Below, piece by piece: positions 1 through 7,951 of a stretch of 64,000 bases of DNA. Position numbers and translations under genes: made by a program. The stretch's first letter is position 1. Every line of letters starts with the position of its first letter. This stretch comes from KK5 sp034043675. GTDB taxonomy: Bacteria > Pseudomonadota > Gammaproteobacteria > Burkholderiales > Burkholderiaceae_C. The DNA lies in assembly GCF_034043675.1 (NCBI RefSeq), contig NZ_JAXCLA010000004.1, forward strand, positions 310,001 to 374,000, given 5' to 3'. Under the pieces are notes generated by a model. The model searched no databases, was not told the DNA's origin, and was given only the letters and a program-made list of their open reading frames with translations.

Positions 1-950
1 ACCTCGTCTGGCATGCCGAGTACTTCCGCTGCATCGCCGAGCAGAGCCAGGGCGGGCAGGTCACCGTGATCGCCGCGCCGACGACGATGGCGCGCGACCT
101 GATCGGTCACGAGCCCTGGCTGCGCGAGGTCATCGACTTCGACCGCCGCCCGCGCAACGGCCGCCGCGGCCGGCACAGCGGGCTGGACGGCCTGATGCGT
201 ATGGGCGCCGAACTGGCACCGAAGCGCCTGGACCGCATGGTGATGTTCTCCGACCACCCGGGCCGCGCCGTCATCGTCTGCTGGCGAGCCGGCATCCGCA
301 CGAAGCTGGGCTATGGCGCGACCTGGCTGCAGCGACTGCTGCTGACCAAGGCACCGCGCATCGCGATGTACGACGGCCCGCCCGTCACCGGCACCTACCT
401 GGACGCGACGGCCTTTGCGATCGCGCAGGGCTTCTGCAGCGCGCCCCTCGTGCCCCACATCAACGTACGGCCCGACGCGCTGGCACGCATGCGCGAGCGG
501 CTGGCCGCGTGGTCCCAGCCCGGCTTCGCGCTGTCCATCGGCTCGTCGGAGCCCTTCAAGCAATGGGGGGCGGAGAACTTCGCCGAACTGGCCGCGCGGC
601 TGGCCCGGACAGGCGCCGGGGTGCTGCTGGTCGGCGGTCCGTCCGAAACGGCGCTGGCGCAGGCCATCACCGCCGGCATTGCATCCGAGTTGCGTCCGCA
701 GGTGCTGAGCCTCACCGACGCCCCGGTGGCCGACACGGTGGCTGCCATGTCGCTGATGCGGGCCTGCATCGGTAACGACACCGGCGCCACCAATATCGCC
801 GCCGCCGTCGGCACGCCGGCTTGGGTGCTGATGGGCGCGCGCCCGCCGCTGATGCACGACCCCAGCAGGATGAAGATGCTGGAGGGCGCGAGCCTGGCCG
901 ACATCAGCCCGGCCGCGGTCGAGGCGCAGGTGCTGGCAGGGCTGGCCTAA
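1..950 (+). CDS. Glycosyltransferase family 9 (heptosyltransferase-like), 5' end missing
   Basis: This is an ADP-heptose:LPS heptosyltransferase-family protein, which would add heptose or a related sugar to the LPS core at the inner face of the inner membrane. The reading frame is open from base 3 (Leu-Val-Trp-His-Ala-Glu), so the gene starts before the window. A GTG at 66 is only an internal codon. About 315 residues are visible against a usual 340-350, so roughly 30 are missing. The C-terminal GT-B half shows the family signatures IGSSEPFKQWGAENFAELA (nt about 537-593) and GNDTGATNIAAAVGTP (about 772-820), equivalent to the nucleotide-sugar-binding D-[ST]-G-x-x-[HN] motif. It is convergent with, and overlaps by 4 bp, the GT4 gene that ends the ADP-heptose operon, which fits an LPS role. 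The exact acceptor cannot be told. Confidence 0.85.
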   Translation, partial: LVWHAEYFRCIAEQSQGGQVTVIAAPTTMARDLIGHEPWLREVIDFDRRPRNGRRGRHSGLDGLMRMGAELAPKRLDRMVMFSDHPGRAVIVCWRAGIRTKLGYGATWLQRLLLTKAPRIAMYDGPPVTGTYLDATAFAIAQGFCSAPLVPHINVRPDALARMRERLAAWSQPGFALSIGSSEPFKQWGAENFAELAARLARTGAGVLLVGGPSETALAQAITAGIASELRPQVLSLTDAPVADTVAAMSLMRACIGNDTGATNIAAAVGTPAWVLMGARPPLMHDPSRMKMLEGASLADISPAAVEAQVLAGLA

Positions 951-2263
951 GGCTGGGCCAAGATCGGCCGGCTCGCCTTCTCCAGCAGATCGGCCGTGGC
1001 CTCGGCCCACGAGATGCGGGGCATGGCCCGGATCAGGGCCTCGCGTTCATGCAACAGTGCTTCGTCCTGGATGAAGCGTGCGAGTTGGGCGCGGATGTCG
1101 TTCACGTCCAGCGGGTCGAAGTAGCCGGCATGCTCGCCGGCTGCCTCCGGGATGGAGGTCGCATGGGAGGCCAGGCAGAACTTGCCATAGCTGATCGATT
1201 CGGCCGCCGGCAGTCCGTAGCCTTCGATCAGCGATGGGAACACCGTGAAGCGGCAGCCGCGGTACAGCGCGTCGAGTTCCGCGTCGGACACATCGCCCAG
1301 GAACAACACGCGTTCGCGCAGGGCCGCATCGGCCTCCAGCAGTTCGTCGAGCGCCCGGTAGGCCTTGCTGGTCTTGCCGACGATCACCAGCCGCAGGCCC
1401 GCGTCCTGCCCGGCTGCGATCACCTGGGCCCAGCTCTGCAGCAGGCGCAGCTGGTTCTTGTACGCGGTGACCCGTCCGACCGATAGCAGGTACTGGCCCT
1501 GCGACAGCCCGTAAGGCAGGGTCGCGGTTGCCGCACCCTGCGAGTTGATGTTCTGCCCGAACAGGCACTTCTCGATCGGCTTCTCCGTACCGATGAACTG
1601 GTGCATGAACCGCAGGATCTCGCGCCGGTTGTATTCCGAGCTGGTGAAGAAGCGATCGAAGGCCTGGAAGCTCTCCTTGATGAACTGCGTGAACAGCAGG
1701 CTTTCCGCAGGCTTCTGGCCGTGCTCGATCGGAATGACGTCGTGCAGCAGCAACTGGGCCGAGATGCCGTGCTTGCGCTTCAGCCGCTCGATGTTCTCGA
1801 CGTAGCCGCCGATGATCCAGCTGCGCCCGACGTTGAGCAGCACGTCCCCCGGCTTGAACGGCGGCGCCGGCATGCGGCGCTGGAACAGCAGATGGGTGAG
1901 GTGGAACACCACGCCGCCGGCGAAGGTGTGCCACATGTATTTGGCCGGCTGGCCGAGATACTTCTCGCGGTAGTCCCGCCACGGCTTCAGCCGCGCATTC
2001 GGGCACAGCTTGTAGAGCTGGGCGGGGTCGGGCTCGATCCGGCCGGACAGCAGCCGACCCATGTATTCGATCACCGCATCGTCCACCAGGCCCACATGCT
2101 CGCAGGCCCGGCCGTGGAACATGATGAACTTGACGCCCTTGCCCAGGGCATGAAGGGCGTAGTTCAGGTGGACGCGCTGGATGCCGGTGACGGTCGCGTG
2201 CTGCCGGACCCACATCAGCAGGTCGGTCACGTCAAGGTAGATCGTCGGCTTAGACGCTTCCAT
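947..2263 (-). CDS. Glycosyltransferase family 4 (GT-B), probable LPS or surface glycan
   Basis: This is a 438-residue retaining GT-B glycosyltransferase. The C-terminal half carries the GT4 EX7E motif EGYGLPAAE (Glu347 and Glu355) preceded by a DP-rich Rossmann fold (LLSVGRVTAYKNQLRLLQSW, LVIVGKTSKAY). The N-terminal half has LDVTDLLMWVRQHATVTGIQ, typical of mannosyltransferase-like GT4 proteins that build O-antigen or core oligosaccharides. I start at ATG 2263, one base after the gmhB stop; an upstream in-frame start at 2284 would overlap gmhB by 20 bp. It is the last gene of the run gmhA-hldA-hldD-hldC-gmhB, so it probably uses or follows heptose addition in core assembly. Sugar and linkage are unknown. 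Confidence 0.85.
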   Translation of the reverse strand: MEASKPTIYLDVTDLLMWVRQHATVTGIQRVHLNYALHALGKGVKFIMFHGRACEHVGLVDDAVIEYMGRLLSGRIEPDPAQLYKLCPNARLKPWRDYREKYLGQPAKYMWHTFAGGVVFHLTHLLFQRRMPAPPFKPGDVLLNVGRSWIIGGYVENIERLKRKHGISAQLLLHDVIPIEHGQKPAESLLFTQFIKESFQAFDRFFTSSEYNRREILRFMHQFIGTEKPIEKCLFGQNINSQGAATATLPYGLSQGQYLLSVGRVTAYKNQLRLLQSWAQVIAAGQDAGLRLVIVGKTSKAYRALDELLEADAALRERVLFLGDVSDAELDALYRGCRFTVFPSLIEGYGLPAAESISYGKFCLASHATSIPEAAGEHAGYFDPLDVNDIRAQLARFIQDEALLHEREALIRAMPRISWAEATADLLEKASRPILAQP

Positions 2264-2264
2264 T

Positions 2265-2807
2265 TCAGGCGATTCCCAGCGCATCGAGCGCCCGTGGCAG
2301 GTCAGGAAAATCGATGTCCGGATCGCTGTCTAGCGCATTGCCATTCGTCGCTAGCCGCACGCAGCGACCGACACCCGCGCGCGTACCCGCCTCGACGTCC
2401 GACGGCTTGTCGCCGAACATCAGCGAGCGCGCAAGGTCGACGCCCAGCGCCGCGGCGCTGCGCAGGATCATGCCCGGCGCAGGCTTGCGGCAGTCGCACT
2501 CCACGGCGTAGCGCGCCACGCTGCCATCGGGCAGATGGGGGCAGTACTCGATGGCCGCGAGCGTCACGCCCTGTTGCGCGAGATGCACGCTCAGCGCTTC
2601 GTGCAGGCGCAGCACCGCCGCCTCGTCGTAGTAGCCGCGGGCAATGCCCGACTGGTTGGTGACGATGACGAGCGCATAGCCAGCGGCCTGCAGGCGCCGC
2701 ATCGCCTCGACCGCGCCGGGCACGAACTCGAAGTCCTCCCAGCGCGACACGTAGCCGTGGTCGAGGTTGATGACGCCGTCGCGGTCGAGAAAGGCGGCCG
2801 GCCTCAC
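2265..2807 (-). CDS. gmhB: D-glycero-beta-D-manno-heptose-1,7-bisphosphate 7-phosphatase
   Basis: GmhB is a cytoplasmic HAD phosphatase that removes the 7-phosphate from heptose 1,7-bisphosphate, the third step of ADP-heptose synthesis. It has 180 residues, the normal length. The HAD motif I is AFLDRDGVIN, with nucleophile Asp8 and acid/base Asp10. Motif II is VTNQSGIARG. The zinc-loop cysteines appear as YCPHLPDG and ECDCRKPAPGM. Motif III/IV is MFGDKPSDVEAG. It overlaps hldC by 4 bp upstream and is 1 bp from the GT4 gene downstream, so it is translationally coupled in the heptose operon. The family resemblance is unambiguous. Confidence 0.95.
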   Translation of the reverse strand: MRPAAFLDRDGVINLDHGYVSRWEDFEFVPGAVEAMRRLQAAGYALVIVTNQSGIARGYYDEAAVLRLHEALSVHLAQQGVTLAAIEYCPHLPDGSVARYAVECDCRKPAPGMILRSAAALGVDLARSLMFGDKPSDVEAGTRAGVGRCVRLATNGNALDSDPDIDFPDLPRALDALGIA

Positions 2808-3292
2808 GCGCCGTCGCCCCGGATGCGCCGCACCAGCGAGGTGGTCGAGTAGCCGTCCACGAAGGGGATCGCCAGCGATCGGCCGCCCCAGGAACGGACG
2901 ACGGTCGTTTCCTCCAGCGCTTCCATGTCGTAGTCGCCACCCTTGACGTAGATGTCGGCGTGCACGCGGCGCAGCAGCGACACCGGCGTGCGTTCATCGA
3001 AGAACAGCACCAGCGACACCGAGGCCAGGCCGGCCAGCACGAAGGCACGGTCCAGCTCCGCGTTCAGCGGCCGGTCCGGCCCCTTGCCGAGCTGGCGCGC
3101 GGAGGCGTCGCTGTTGAGGCCCAGCACCAGCGAGCCGCCCAGCTCGCGCGCGGCCTGCAGGTAGCCGACGTGGCCCCGATGCAGGATGTCGAACACACCA
3201 TTGGTGAACACGACGGGGCCCGGCAGCGCGGCGACACGCGCCTCGATCGCCGCGTCGTCCAGGACAATCTTGTCCAGCAGCGCCTGGCTCAT
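2804..3292 (-). CDS. hldC: D-glycero-beta-D-manno-heptose 1-phosphate adenylyltransferase (HldE C-domain type)
   Basis: This stand-alone nucleotidyltransferase (also called rfaE2) charges heptose 1-phosphate with ATP to give ADP-D,D-heptose. It has 162 residues. The cytidylyltransferase-like signature is NGVFDILHRGHVGYL, with the HxGH box at residues 38-41, and KGGDYDMEALEETTVV and STTSLVRRI follow, as in the C-terminal half of enterobacterial HldE. I start at ATG 3292, which overlaps the hldD stop as ATGA; the open frame runs 44 codons further upstream but only as a shadow of hldD. In enterobacteria this domain is fused to the kinase. Here the kinase (hldA) is a separate gene with hldD between them. 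Confidence 0.93.
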   Translation of the reverse strand: MSQALLDKIVLDDAAIEARVAALPGPVVFTNGVFDILHRGHVGYLQAARELGGSLVLGLNSDASARQLGKGPDRPLNAELDRAFVLAGLASVSLVLFFDERTPVSLLRRVHADIYVKGGDYDMEALEETTVVRSWGGRSLAIPFVDGYSTTSLVRRIRGDGA

Positions 3293-4302
3293 GCCACACC
3301 CACCGGGTCCGACTCGCTGGCATGCAGCCAGCGCACGTAGCGGTCCACGCCGGCGGCGACATCGGTGAACACATGGTCGCAGCCGGCGGCGCGCAGCCGG
3401 CTCAGGTCGGCCTGCGTGTGGCACTGGTACTTGCCCACCAGCGCATCGGGGAAGGCGATGTATTCGACCAGGCCGTCGCGGACCAGGTCGGCCATCGGCC
3501 GCGTCGGCTCGCCGCGCAGCGACAGCGCCGCGTTGACGCTGGCCAGCGCGACGTCGTTGAACGGCTGTGCCCGACCCGTGCCCAGGTTGAAGATGCCGCG
3601 TGCTTCCGGGTGCTGGAGGAACCAGAGCTTCACCGCCACGATATCGTCCACGAAGACGAAGTCGCGCGCCTGCTGGCCCGGCCCGTAGCCGCCGTACTCG
3701 CCGAACAGCTTGACCTGGCCGTTGGTCTTGAACTGTTGGTAGTGGTGGTAGGCCACCGAGGCCATGCGACCCTTGTGCTGCTCGCGCGGGCCGTAGACGT
3801 TGAAGTAGCGGAAGCCCGCCACCTGGTGCGGCGCCTGGGCCAGCATGCGGCGCACGACGTTGTCGAACAGCAGCTTGGAGTAGCCGTAGACGTTCAGCGG
3901 ACGCTCGAACCGGGGCTCCTCGCGGAAGGTCTCGCTCGCGCCGTAGGTGGCGGCCGAGGAGGCATACAGCAGCCGCGTGCCCTGGGCCATGCAGGCATCG
4001 AGCAGGCCCTTGGAGCAGCGGTAGTTGGTCTCCATCATGAAGCGGCCATCGTGCTCCATCGTGTCGGAGCAGGCGCCTTCGTGCATGACGGCATCGACGT
4101 GCCCGAACTCGCCGCGCGCGAAGCGCTCGTAGAACTCGGTCTTGTCGAAGTAGTCGGAGATCTGCGCGCCCAGCAGGTTGCGGTACTTCGGGCCGTCGCT
4201 CAGGTTGTCGACGGCGATCACATCGTCGATGCCCAGCGCGTTCAGGCCGCGGATGATGTTGGCGCCGATGAAACCGGCGGCTCCGGTGACGACGACTCTC
4301 AC
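3289..4302 (-). CDS. hldD: ADP-L-glycero-D-manno-heptose-6-epimerase
   Basis: HldD (rfaD) converts ADP-D,D-heptose to ADP-L,D-heptose, the donor for LPS inner-core heptosyltransferases. It is an extended SDR of 337 residues (family about 310-335). The NADP-binding motif GAAGFIG is at residues 7-13, followed by AVDNLSDGPKYRNL. The catalytic pair is in YGYSKLLFD (YxxxK), and the family-specific FRYFNVYGPREQHKG follows. It overlaps hldA by 4 bp at its start and hldC by 4 bp at its end, so the three are coupled. Function is secure from sequence and operon. Confidence 0.95.
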   Translation of the reverse strand: MRVVVTGAAGFIGANIIRGLNALGIDDVIAVDNLSDGPKYRNLLGAQISDYFDKTEFYERFARGEFGHVDAVMHEGACSDTMEHDGRFMMETNYRCSKGLLDACMAQGTRLLYASSAATYGASETFREEPRFERPLNVYGYSKLLFDNVVRRMLAQAPHQVAGFRYFNVYGPREQHKGRMASVAYHHYQQFKTNGQVKLFGEYGGYGPGQQARDFVFVDDIVAVKLWFLQHPEARGIFNLGTGRAQPFNDVALASVNAALSLRGEPTRPMADLVRDGLVEYIAFPDALVGKYQCHTQADLSRLRAAGCDHVFTDVAAGVDRYVRWLHASESDPVGVA

Positions 4303-5234
4303 GCGAACAGCTCCTCGTAACTCACGGTGGCGGTGCCGAACTTGCCGACGACGATGCCGCCGGCGCGGTTGGCGATGGGCACCGCGTCGCGCAGCGCCAT
4401 GCCGCTGCCCAGCATCGCGGCGAGGGTGGCAATGACGGTGTCGCCCGCGCCGGTCACGTCGAAGACCTCGTAGGCGCGCGCGGGCTCGTGCGTCGCGCCG
4501 CCCGCCTCGAACAGCGTCATACCCTCCTCCGAGCGCGTCAGCAGCACGGCGGAGACGTCGATGTCGGCGCGCAGTGCGTCGACCTTGCCTTGCAGTTCCG
4601 CTTCGTCGCGCCAGGTGCCGACGACCTGCGCCAGCTCGCTCCGATTCGGCGTGATGACGGTGGCGCCGGCGTAGCGGCGGTAGTCGCTGCCCTTGGGGTC
4701 GACCAGCACCGGCTTGCCCGCCGCACGGGCCAGCTCGATCATCCGCGGGATGTGGGCCAGGCCGCCCTTGCCGTAGTCGGAGAACAGCACCACGTCGTGC
4801 AGCGGCAGTTGCTCGGCGAAGGCATCGACCATCTGGCCCAGCACCTCGTGGTCGGGCTCGTTCTCGAAATCGATGCGGATCAGCTGCTGCGCGCGGCCGA
4901 TCACGCGCAGCTTGACGATCGTCGACAGCTGCGGATCGGTACGCAGCACGGCCTCGATACCGCGCGCCGCCAGCAGCCGGCCGAGCGATTCGGCCGCGTG
5001 GTCGGCGCCGACGACGGTCAGCAAAGTCGCGCGGGCGCCCAGGGTCTTGACGTTCAAGGCCACGTTGGCCGCGCCGCCCAGGCGCTCTTCCTCGCGCTGC
5101 ACGCGCACGACCGGCACCGGCGCCTCAGGCGAGATGCGGTCGACGGCGCCGTGCCAGTAGCGGTCCAGCATCACGTCACCGACGACGAGGATGCGGCGCT
5201 GCGCCAGCGCCGCTGCTGTCGGAAGCGCGCTCAT
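4299..5234 (-). CDS. hldA: D-glycero-beta-D-manno-heptose-7-phosphate kinase (HldE N-domain type)
   Basis: This PfkB-family kinase (rfaE1) phosphorylates heptose 7-phosphate to the 1,7-bisphosphate using ATP. It has 311 residues and lacks the adenylyltransferase half found in fused HldE. Diagnostic stretches are VVGDVMLDRYWHGAVDRISP near the N-terminus, RLGGAANVALNVKTLG (PfkB signature 1) and the ATP/anion-hole motif DVTGAGDTV, with the catalytic base at Asp265. It is the second gene of the operon. A 73-bp palindromic repeat separates it from gmhA, and its stop overlaps hldD by 4 bp. The separate gene arrangement is common in betaproteobacteria. Confidence 0.95.
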   Translation of the reverse strand: MSALPTAAALAQRRILVVGDVMLDRYWHGAVDRISPEAPVPVVRVQREEERLGGAANVALNVKTLGARATLLTVVGADHAAESLGRLLAARGIEAVLRTDPQLSTIVKLRVIGRAQQLIRIDFENEPDHEVLGQMVDAFAEQLPLHDVVLFSDYGKGGLAHIPRMIELARAAGKPVLVDPKGSDYRRYAGATVITPNRSELAQVVGTWRDEAELQGKVDALRADIDVSAVLLTRSEEGMTLFEAGGATHEPARAYEVFDVTGAGDTVIATLAAMLGSGMALRDAVPIANRAGGIVVGKFGTATVSYEELFA

Positions 5235-5307
5235 TGATGCCCCCTTCGGCCTGCGGCCTGTCCCCCCAAGGGGGAGCGAGCTTGCTTGGGGCGGCCCGGC
5301 GCGGCGC
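5235..5307. repeat. Palindromic C-run/G-run intergenic repeat, copy A
   Basis: This 73-bp gap between gmhA and hldA holds CCCCCTT (5240-5246) pairing with AAGGGGG (5268-5274), and a tighter dyad TCCCCC-caa-GGGGGA (5261-5275). It ends with CTTGGGGCGGCCCGGCGC. A near copy of that tail, CTTGGGAGCGGCCCGGCGCT, sits beside another C-run/G-run palindrome at 13848-13932. Such elements look like the dispersed intergenic palindromes of Burkholderiales. Being inside an operon, this one could shape the mRNA between gmhA and hldA. That role is inferred. Confidence 0.55.
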
Positions 5308-5880
5308 TCATCCTGCGATGCCCAGTTCCGCCTCGATCACGCCGCACAGCGTGTGGCCGATCAGGATGTGGGCTTCCTGGATGCGCGCCGTCACCTGACT
5401 GGGCACGACGATGGCCGCATCGCAGGCCTCGCGCAGCTTGCCGCCGTCACGGCCGAGCAGGCCCAGCGTCCAGATGCCCGCCTCGCGCGCCACGGCCACC
5501 GCGCGCAGCACGTTGCGCGAGTTGCCGGAGGTGGAAATGGCGATCAGGCCGTCGCCCGCGCGGCCGAGGCCGGCGACCTGGCGGGCGAACACCTCGTCGA
5601 ACGAGTAGTCGTTGCCGATGCAGGTCAGGGCCGAGCTGTCGGTGCTCAGCGCCAGGCCGGCGAGCGGCCGGCGGTCGTTGATGAAGCGGCCGGTCAGCTC
5701 GGAGGCCAGATGCTGGCTGTCGGCGGCAGAGCCGCCATTGCCGCAGAACATCAGCTTGCCGCCACCGGCCAGCAGCGCCGCGAGCTGGCGGCCGGCGGCG
5801 CCGATGGCGTCGTCCAGCGCCGGCAAGGCGGCCATCAGTTGCTGGTGTTCTTCGAGGTTGCGCAGGAACAGGGAATTCAT
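5308..5880 (-). CDS. gmhA: Phosphoheptose isomerase, sedoheptulose 7-phosphate isomerase (SIS)
   Basis: GmhA converts sedoheptulose 7-phosphate to D-glycero-D-manno-heptose 7-phosphate, the first step of heptose synthesis. It has 190 residues, the family length. The SIS fold is clear: LMFCGNGGSAADSQHLASEL (Ser51 and Ser55 in the phosphate loop), ALTCIGNDYSFDEVFARQV, ISTSGNSRNVLRA and the catalytic-helix region QEAHILIGHTLCGVIE. It is the first gene of the minus-strand ADP-heptose operon and is divergent from msbA, 41 bp away, so the intergenic DNA should hold both promoters. Confidence 0.95.
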   Translation of the reverse strand: MNSLFLRNLEEHQQLMAALPALDDAIGAAGRQLAALLAGGGKLMFCGNGGSAADSQHLASELTGRFINDRRPLAGLALSTDSSALTCIGNDYSFDEVFARQVAGLGRAGDGLIAISTSGNSRNVLRAVAVAREAGIWTLGLLGRDGGKLREACDAAIVVPSQVTARIQEAHILIGHTLCGVIEAELGIAG

Positions 5881-5921
5881 GGCGGGGATTATCGATGACG
5901 TTACGGCGACAATGGCGGGTT

Positions 5922-7670
5922 ATGACCTCGCTGCCCCCCGTCTCCGAGACCCCGCTGCGCCAGATCGCGCTGCGCCTCGCGCATTTCGTCAAACCCCATC
6001 GCTGGGGTCTGGTCCTGACCGTGCTGGCCTACATCGGCGCGGCGGCCACAGAGCCGCTGATCCCGAAGCTGATCGAGACCGTGTTCGGCAAAGGCTTCGG
6101 CAAAGAATCGTTTGCGGTCTGGTGGGTGCCAGTGGTGCTGATCGGCCTGTACGCGCTGCGCGGGCTGTTCTCCTTCCTCGGCCAGTACCTGTTCAACTGG
6201 ACCTTATCGCGCACCGTGATGGACTTCCGCGCCGCGCTGCTCGATTCGCTGCTGCGCGCGGACGCACGCGTGTTCACGAGCCTGCAGCCGGGCACGGCCG
6301 TCACCAAGGTCGTCAACGACCCGCAGCAGATCCTGCAACTGCTCGGCAATACGGTGATCAACTTGCTGCGCGACGGCCTGCCCGCCATAGCGATGCTGGT
6401 CTACCTCTTCTATCTGAATTGGCAGTTGACGCTGCTGTCGATGATCACGACGCCGGTGATGGCGGTGGTTGTGCGCAAGCTCAACCAGCGCGTGCGCCAG
6501 ATGGGCAGCCGCACCTACGACGCGCAACTGCACCTGGTCAACAAGGTCGACGACGTCACCCGCGCGTGGCGCGTCGTGCGCAGCTTCGACGCCGCCGAGC
6601 ACGAGCGCGAATCCTTCGGCCAGCTCGCCAAGGAAGTACAGCGCAACTCGCTGAAGACCACGGCCGCTGGCGCGCTGACGCAGCCGCTGTCGCAGTTCAT
6701 CATGAGCATCGGCCTTTCGGTGATCATCTGCCTGGCGCTGGTACAGGCGCGCGACGCAAACACCGGCGTTGGCGAGTTCGCCGCTTTCGTCTTTGCGTTG
6801 GGGCTATTGAGCTCGCGGCTTCGCCACCTGAGCGATCTGACTCAGCCGATCAACACCGCACTGGTAGTGGCACGCGGCTGCCTGAGCCTGATGGACATGC
6901 CGCAGGAAGTCGACACCGGCACCGGCGAGATGGTCAACTGCCACGGACACGTGGAGATGCAGGACGTGACCCTGCGCTACCCCGGCGCCGAGCGCCCGGC
7001 GCTGGACGGACTGACGCTGGATTTCAAGGCCGGGCAGACGACCGCGCTGGTCGGTTCCTCCGGCGCCGGCAAGAGCTCGATCGTCCACCTGCTGCTCGCC
7101 TTCGGCCAGCCGGATGCCGGCCGCATCCTGATGGACGGCACCGATACGCACAGCCTGAAGAAGGCCAGCCTGCGCCGCCAGTTCGCCGTTGTCTCGCAGG
7201 ACATCGTGCTGTTCGACGCCTCGGTGGCCGACAACATCGCCTACGCCCAGCCGCGCGACGAGGCACGGTTGGAGCAGGCACTGCGTGCCGCCCACCTGTG
7301 GGACTTCGCGCAGACCTTGCCGCAGGGCGTGGACACCATGGTCGGCGCCAACGGCAGCAAGCTCTCCGGCGGCCAGCGCCAGCGCCTGGCGATCGCCCGC
7401 GCGCTGTACAAGGACGCGCCGATCTGGGTCTTCGACGAAGCGACTTCGGCGCTGGACACCGAGAGCGAGCGCGCGGTCCAGCAGGCGCTGGAGCAGTGGC
7501 AGGGCCGCAAGACGCTGATCGTCATCGCCCACCGGCTCTCGACGATCCGCTCGGCCGACGCGATCCACGTGATGGGCAACGGCCGCGTGATCGAGAGCGG
7601 CTCGCACGACGAGCTGCTGGCGCGCGACGGCGCCTACGCCGCGATGGTGCGGGCACAGAACGGCGAATAG
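5922..7670 (+). CDS. msbA: Lipid A export ABC transporter, permease/ATP-binding fusion (MsbA)
   Basis: MsbA flips core-lipid A across the inner membrane using ATP; it is a homodimeric half-transporter. The N-terminal 310 or so residues form the six-helix ABC membrane domain. The ATPase has Walker A GSSGAGKSS (378-386), signature LSGGQ (481-485), Walker B WVFDEATSALD (Asp505/Glu506) and the His-loop IAHRLSTIRSAD. Length from ATG 5922 is 582 residues, matching the family. An in-frame ATG at 5895 would add 9 residues but lies only 15 bp from the divergent gmhA start, so I prefer 5922. Context beside heptose genes supports lipid A rather than drug transport. Confidence 0.9.
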   Translation: MTSLPPVSETPLRQIALRLAHFVKPHRWGLVLTVLAYIGAAATEPLIPKLIETVFGKGFGKESFAVWWVPVVLIGLYALRGLFSFLGQYLFNWTLSRTVMDFRAALLDSLLRADARVFTSLQPGTAVTKVVNDPQQILQLLGNTVINLLRDGLPAIAMLVYLFYLNWQLTLLSMITTPVMAVVVRKLNQRVRQMGSRTYDAQLHLVNKVDDVTRAWRVVRSFDAAEHERESFGQLAKEVQRNSLKTTAAGALTQPLSQFIMSIGLSVIICLALVQARDANTGVGEFAAFVFALGLLSSRLRHLSDLTQPINTALVVARGCLSLMDMPQEVDTGTGEMVNCHGHVEMQDVTLRYPGAERPALDGLTLDFKAGQTTALVGSSGAGKSSIVHLLLAFGQPDAGRILMDGTDTHSLKKASLRRQFAVVSQDIVLFDASVADNIAYAQPRDEARLEQALRAAHLWDFAQTLPQGVDTMVGANGSKLSGGQRQRLAIARALYKDAPIWVFDEATSALDTESERAVQQALEQWQGRKTLIVIAHRLSTIRSADAIHVMGNGRVIESGSHDELLARDGAYAAMVRAQNGE

Positions 7671-7672
7671 AG

Positions 7673-7951
7673 ATGCTTAAGCGGCGCGCCTTGCTGATTG
7701 CGGCGCTGCCGCTCACGGCGCTCGCCGGCGACACCACGCTGGAAATCAACACTGCCAGCCAGGCTCAGCTCGAACAGTTGGACGGCATTGGCCCGGGGCT
7801 GGCGGAACGCATCCTCGCCGCGCGGGCCAAGGCGCCGTTCAGCGGCTGGAGCGACCTGCGCCGCCGGGTTTCCGGCATGGGGCCAAAGCTCGCGCGCAAG
7901 CTGTCCGACCAGGGCTTGCGCGTCGAGGGCCAGGCCTTCTCAGATGCCTGA
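7673..7951 (+). CDS. ComEA-like helix-hairpin-helix DNA-binding protein
   Basis: This small exported protein has 92 residues. A signal peptide (about 1-18, ending LPLTALA) precedes a tandem helix-hairpin-helix region at residues 26-88: INTASQAQLEQLDGIGPGLA then FSGWSDLRRRVSGMGPKLAR. That is the ComEA architecture, where the HhH binds transforming DNA in the periplasm. It starts 2 bp after the msbA stop, so it may be co-transcribed with msbA, but no other competence gene is near. Its 3' end overlaps the convergent patatin gene by 12 bp. The family is sure; a role in DNA uptake is inferred. Confidence 0.85.
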   Translation: MLKRRALLIAALPLTALAGDTTLEINTASQAQLEQLDGIGPGLAERILAARAKAPFSGWSDLRRRVSGMGPKLARKLSDQGLRVEGQAFSDA

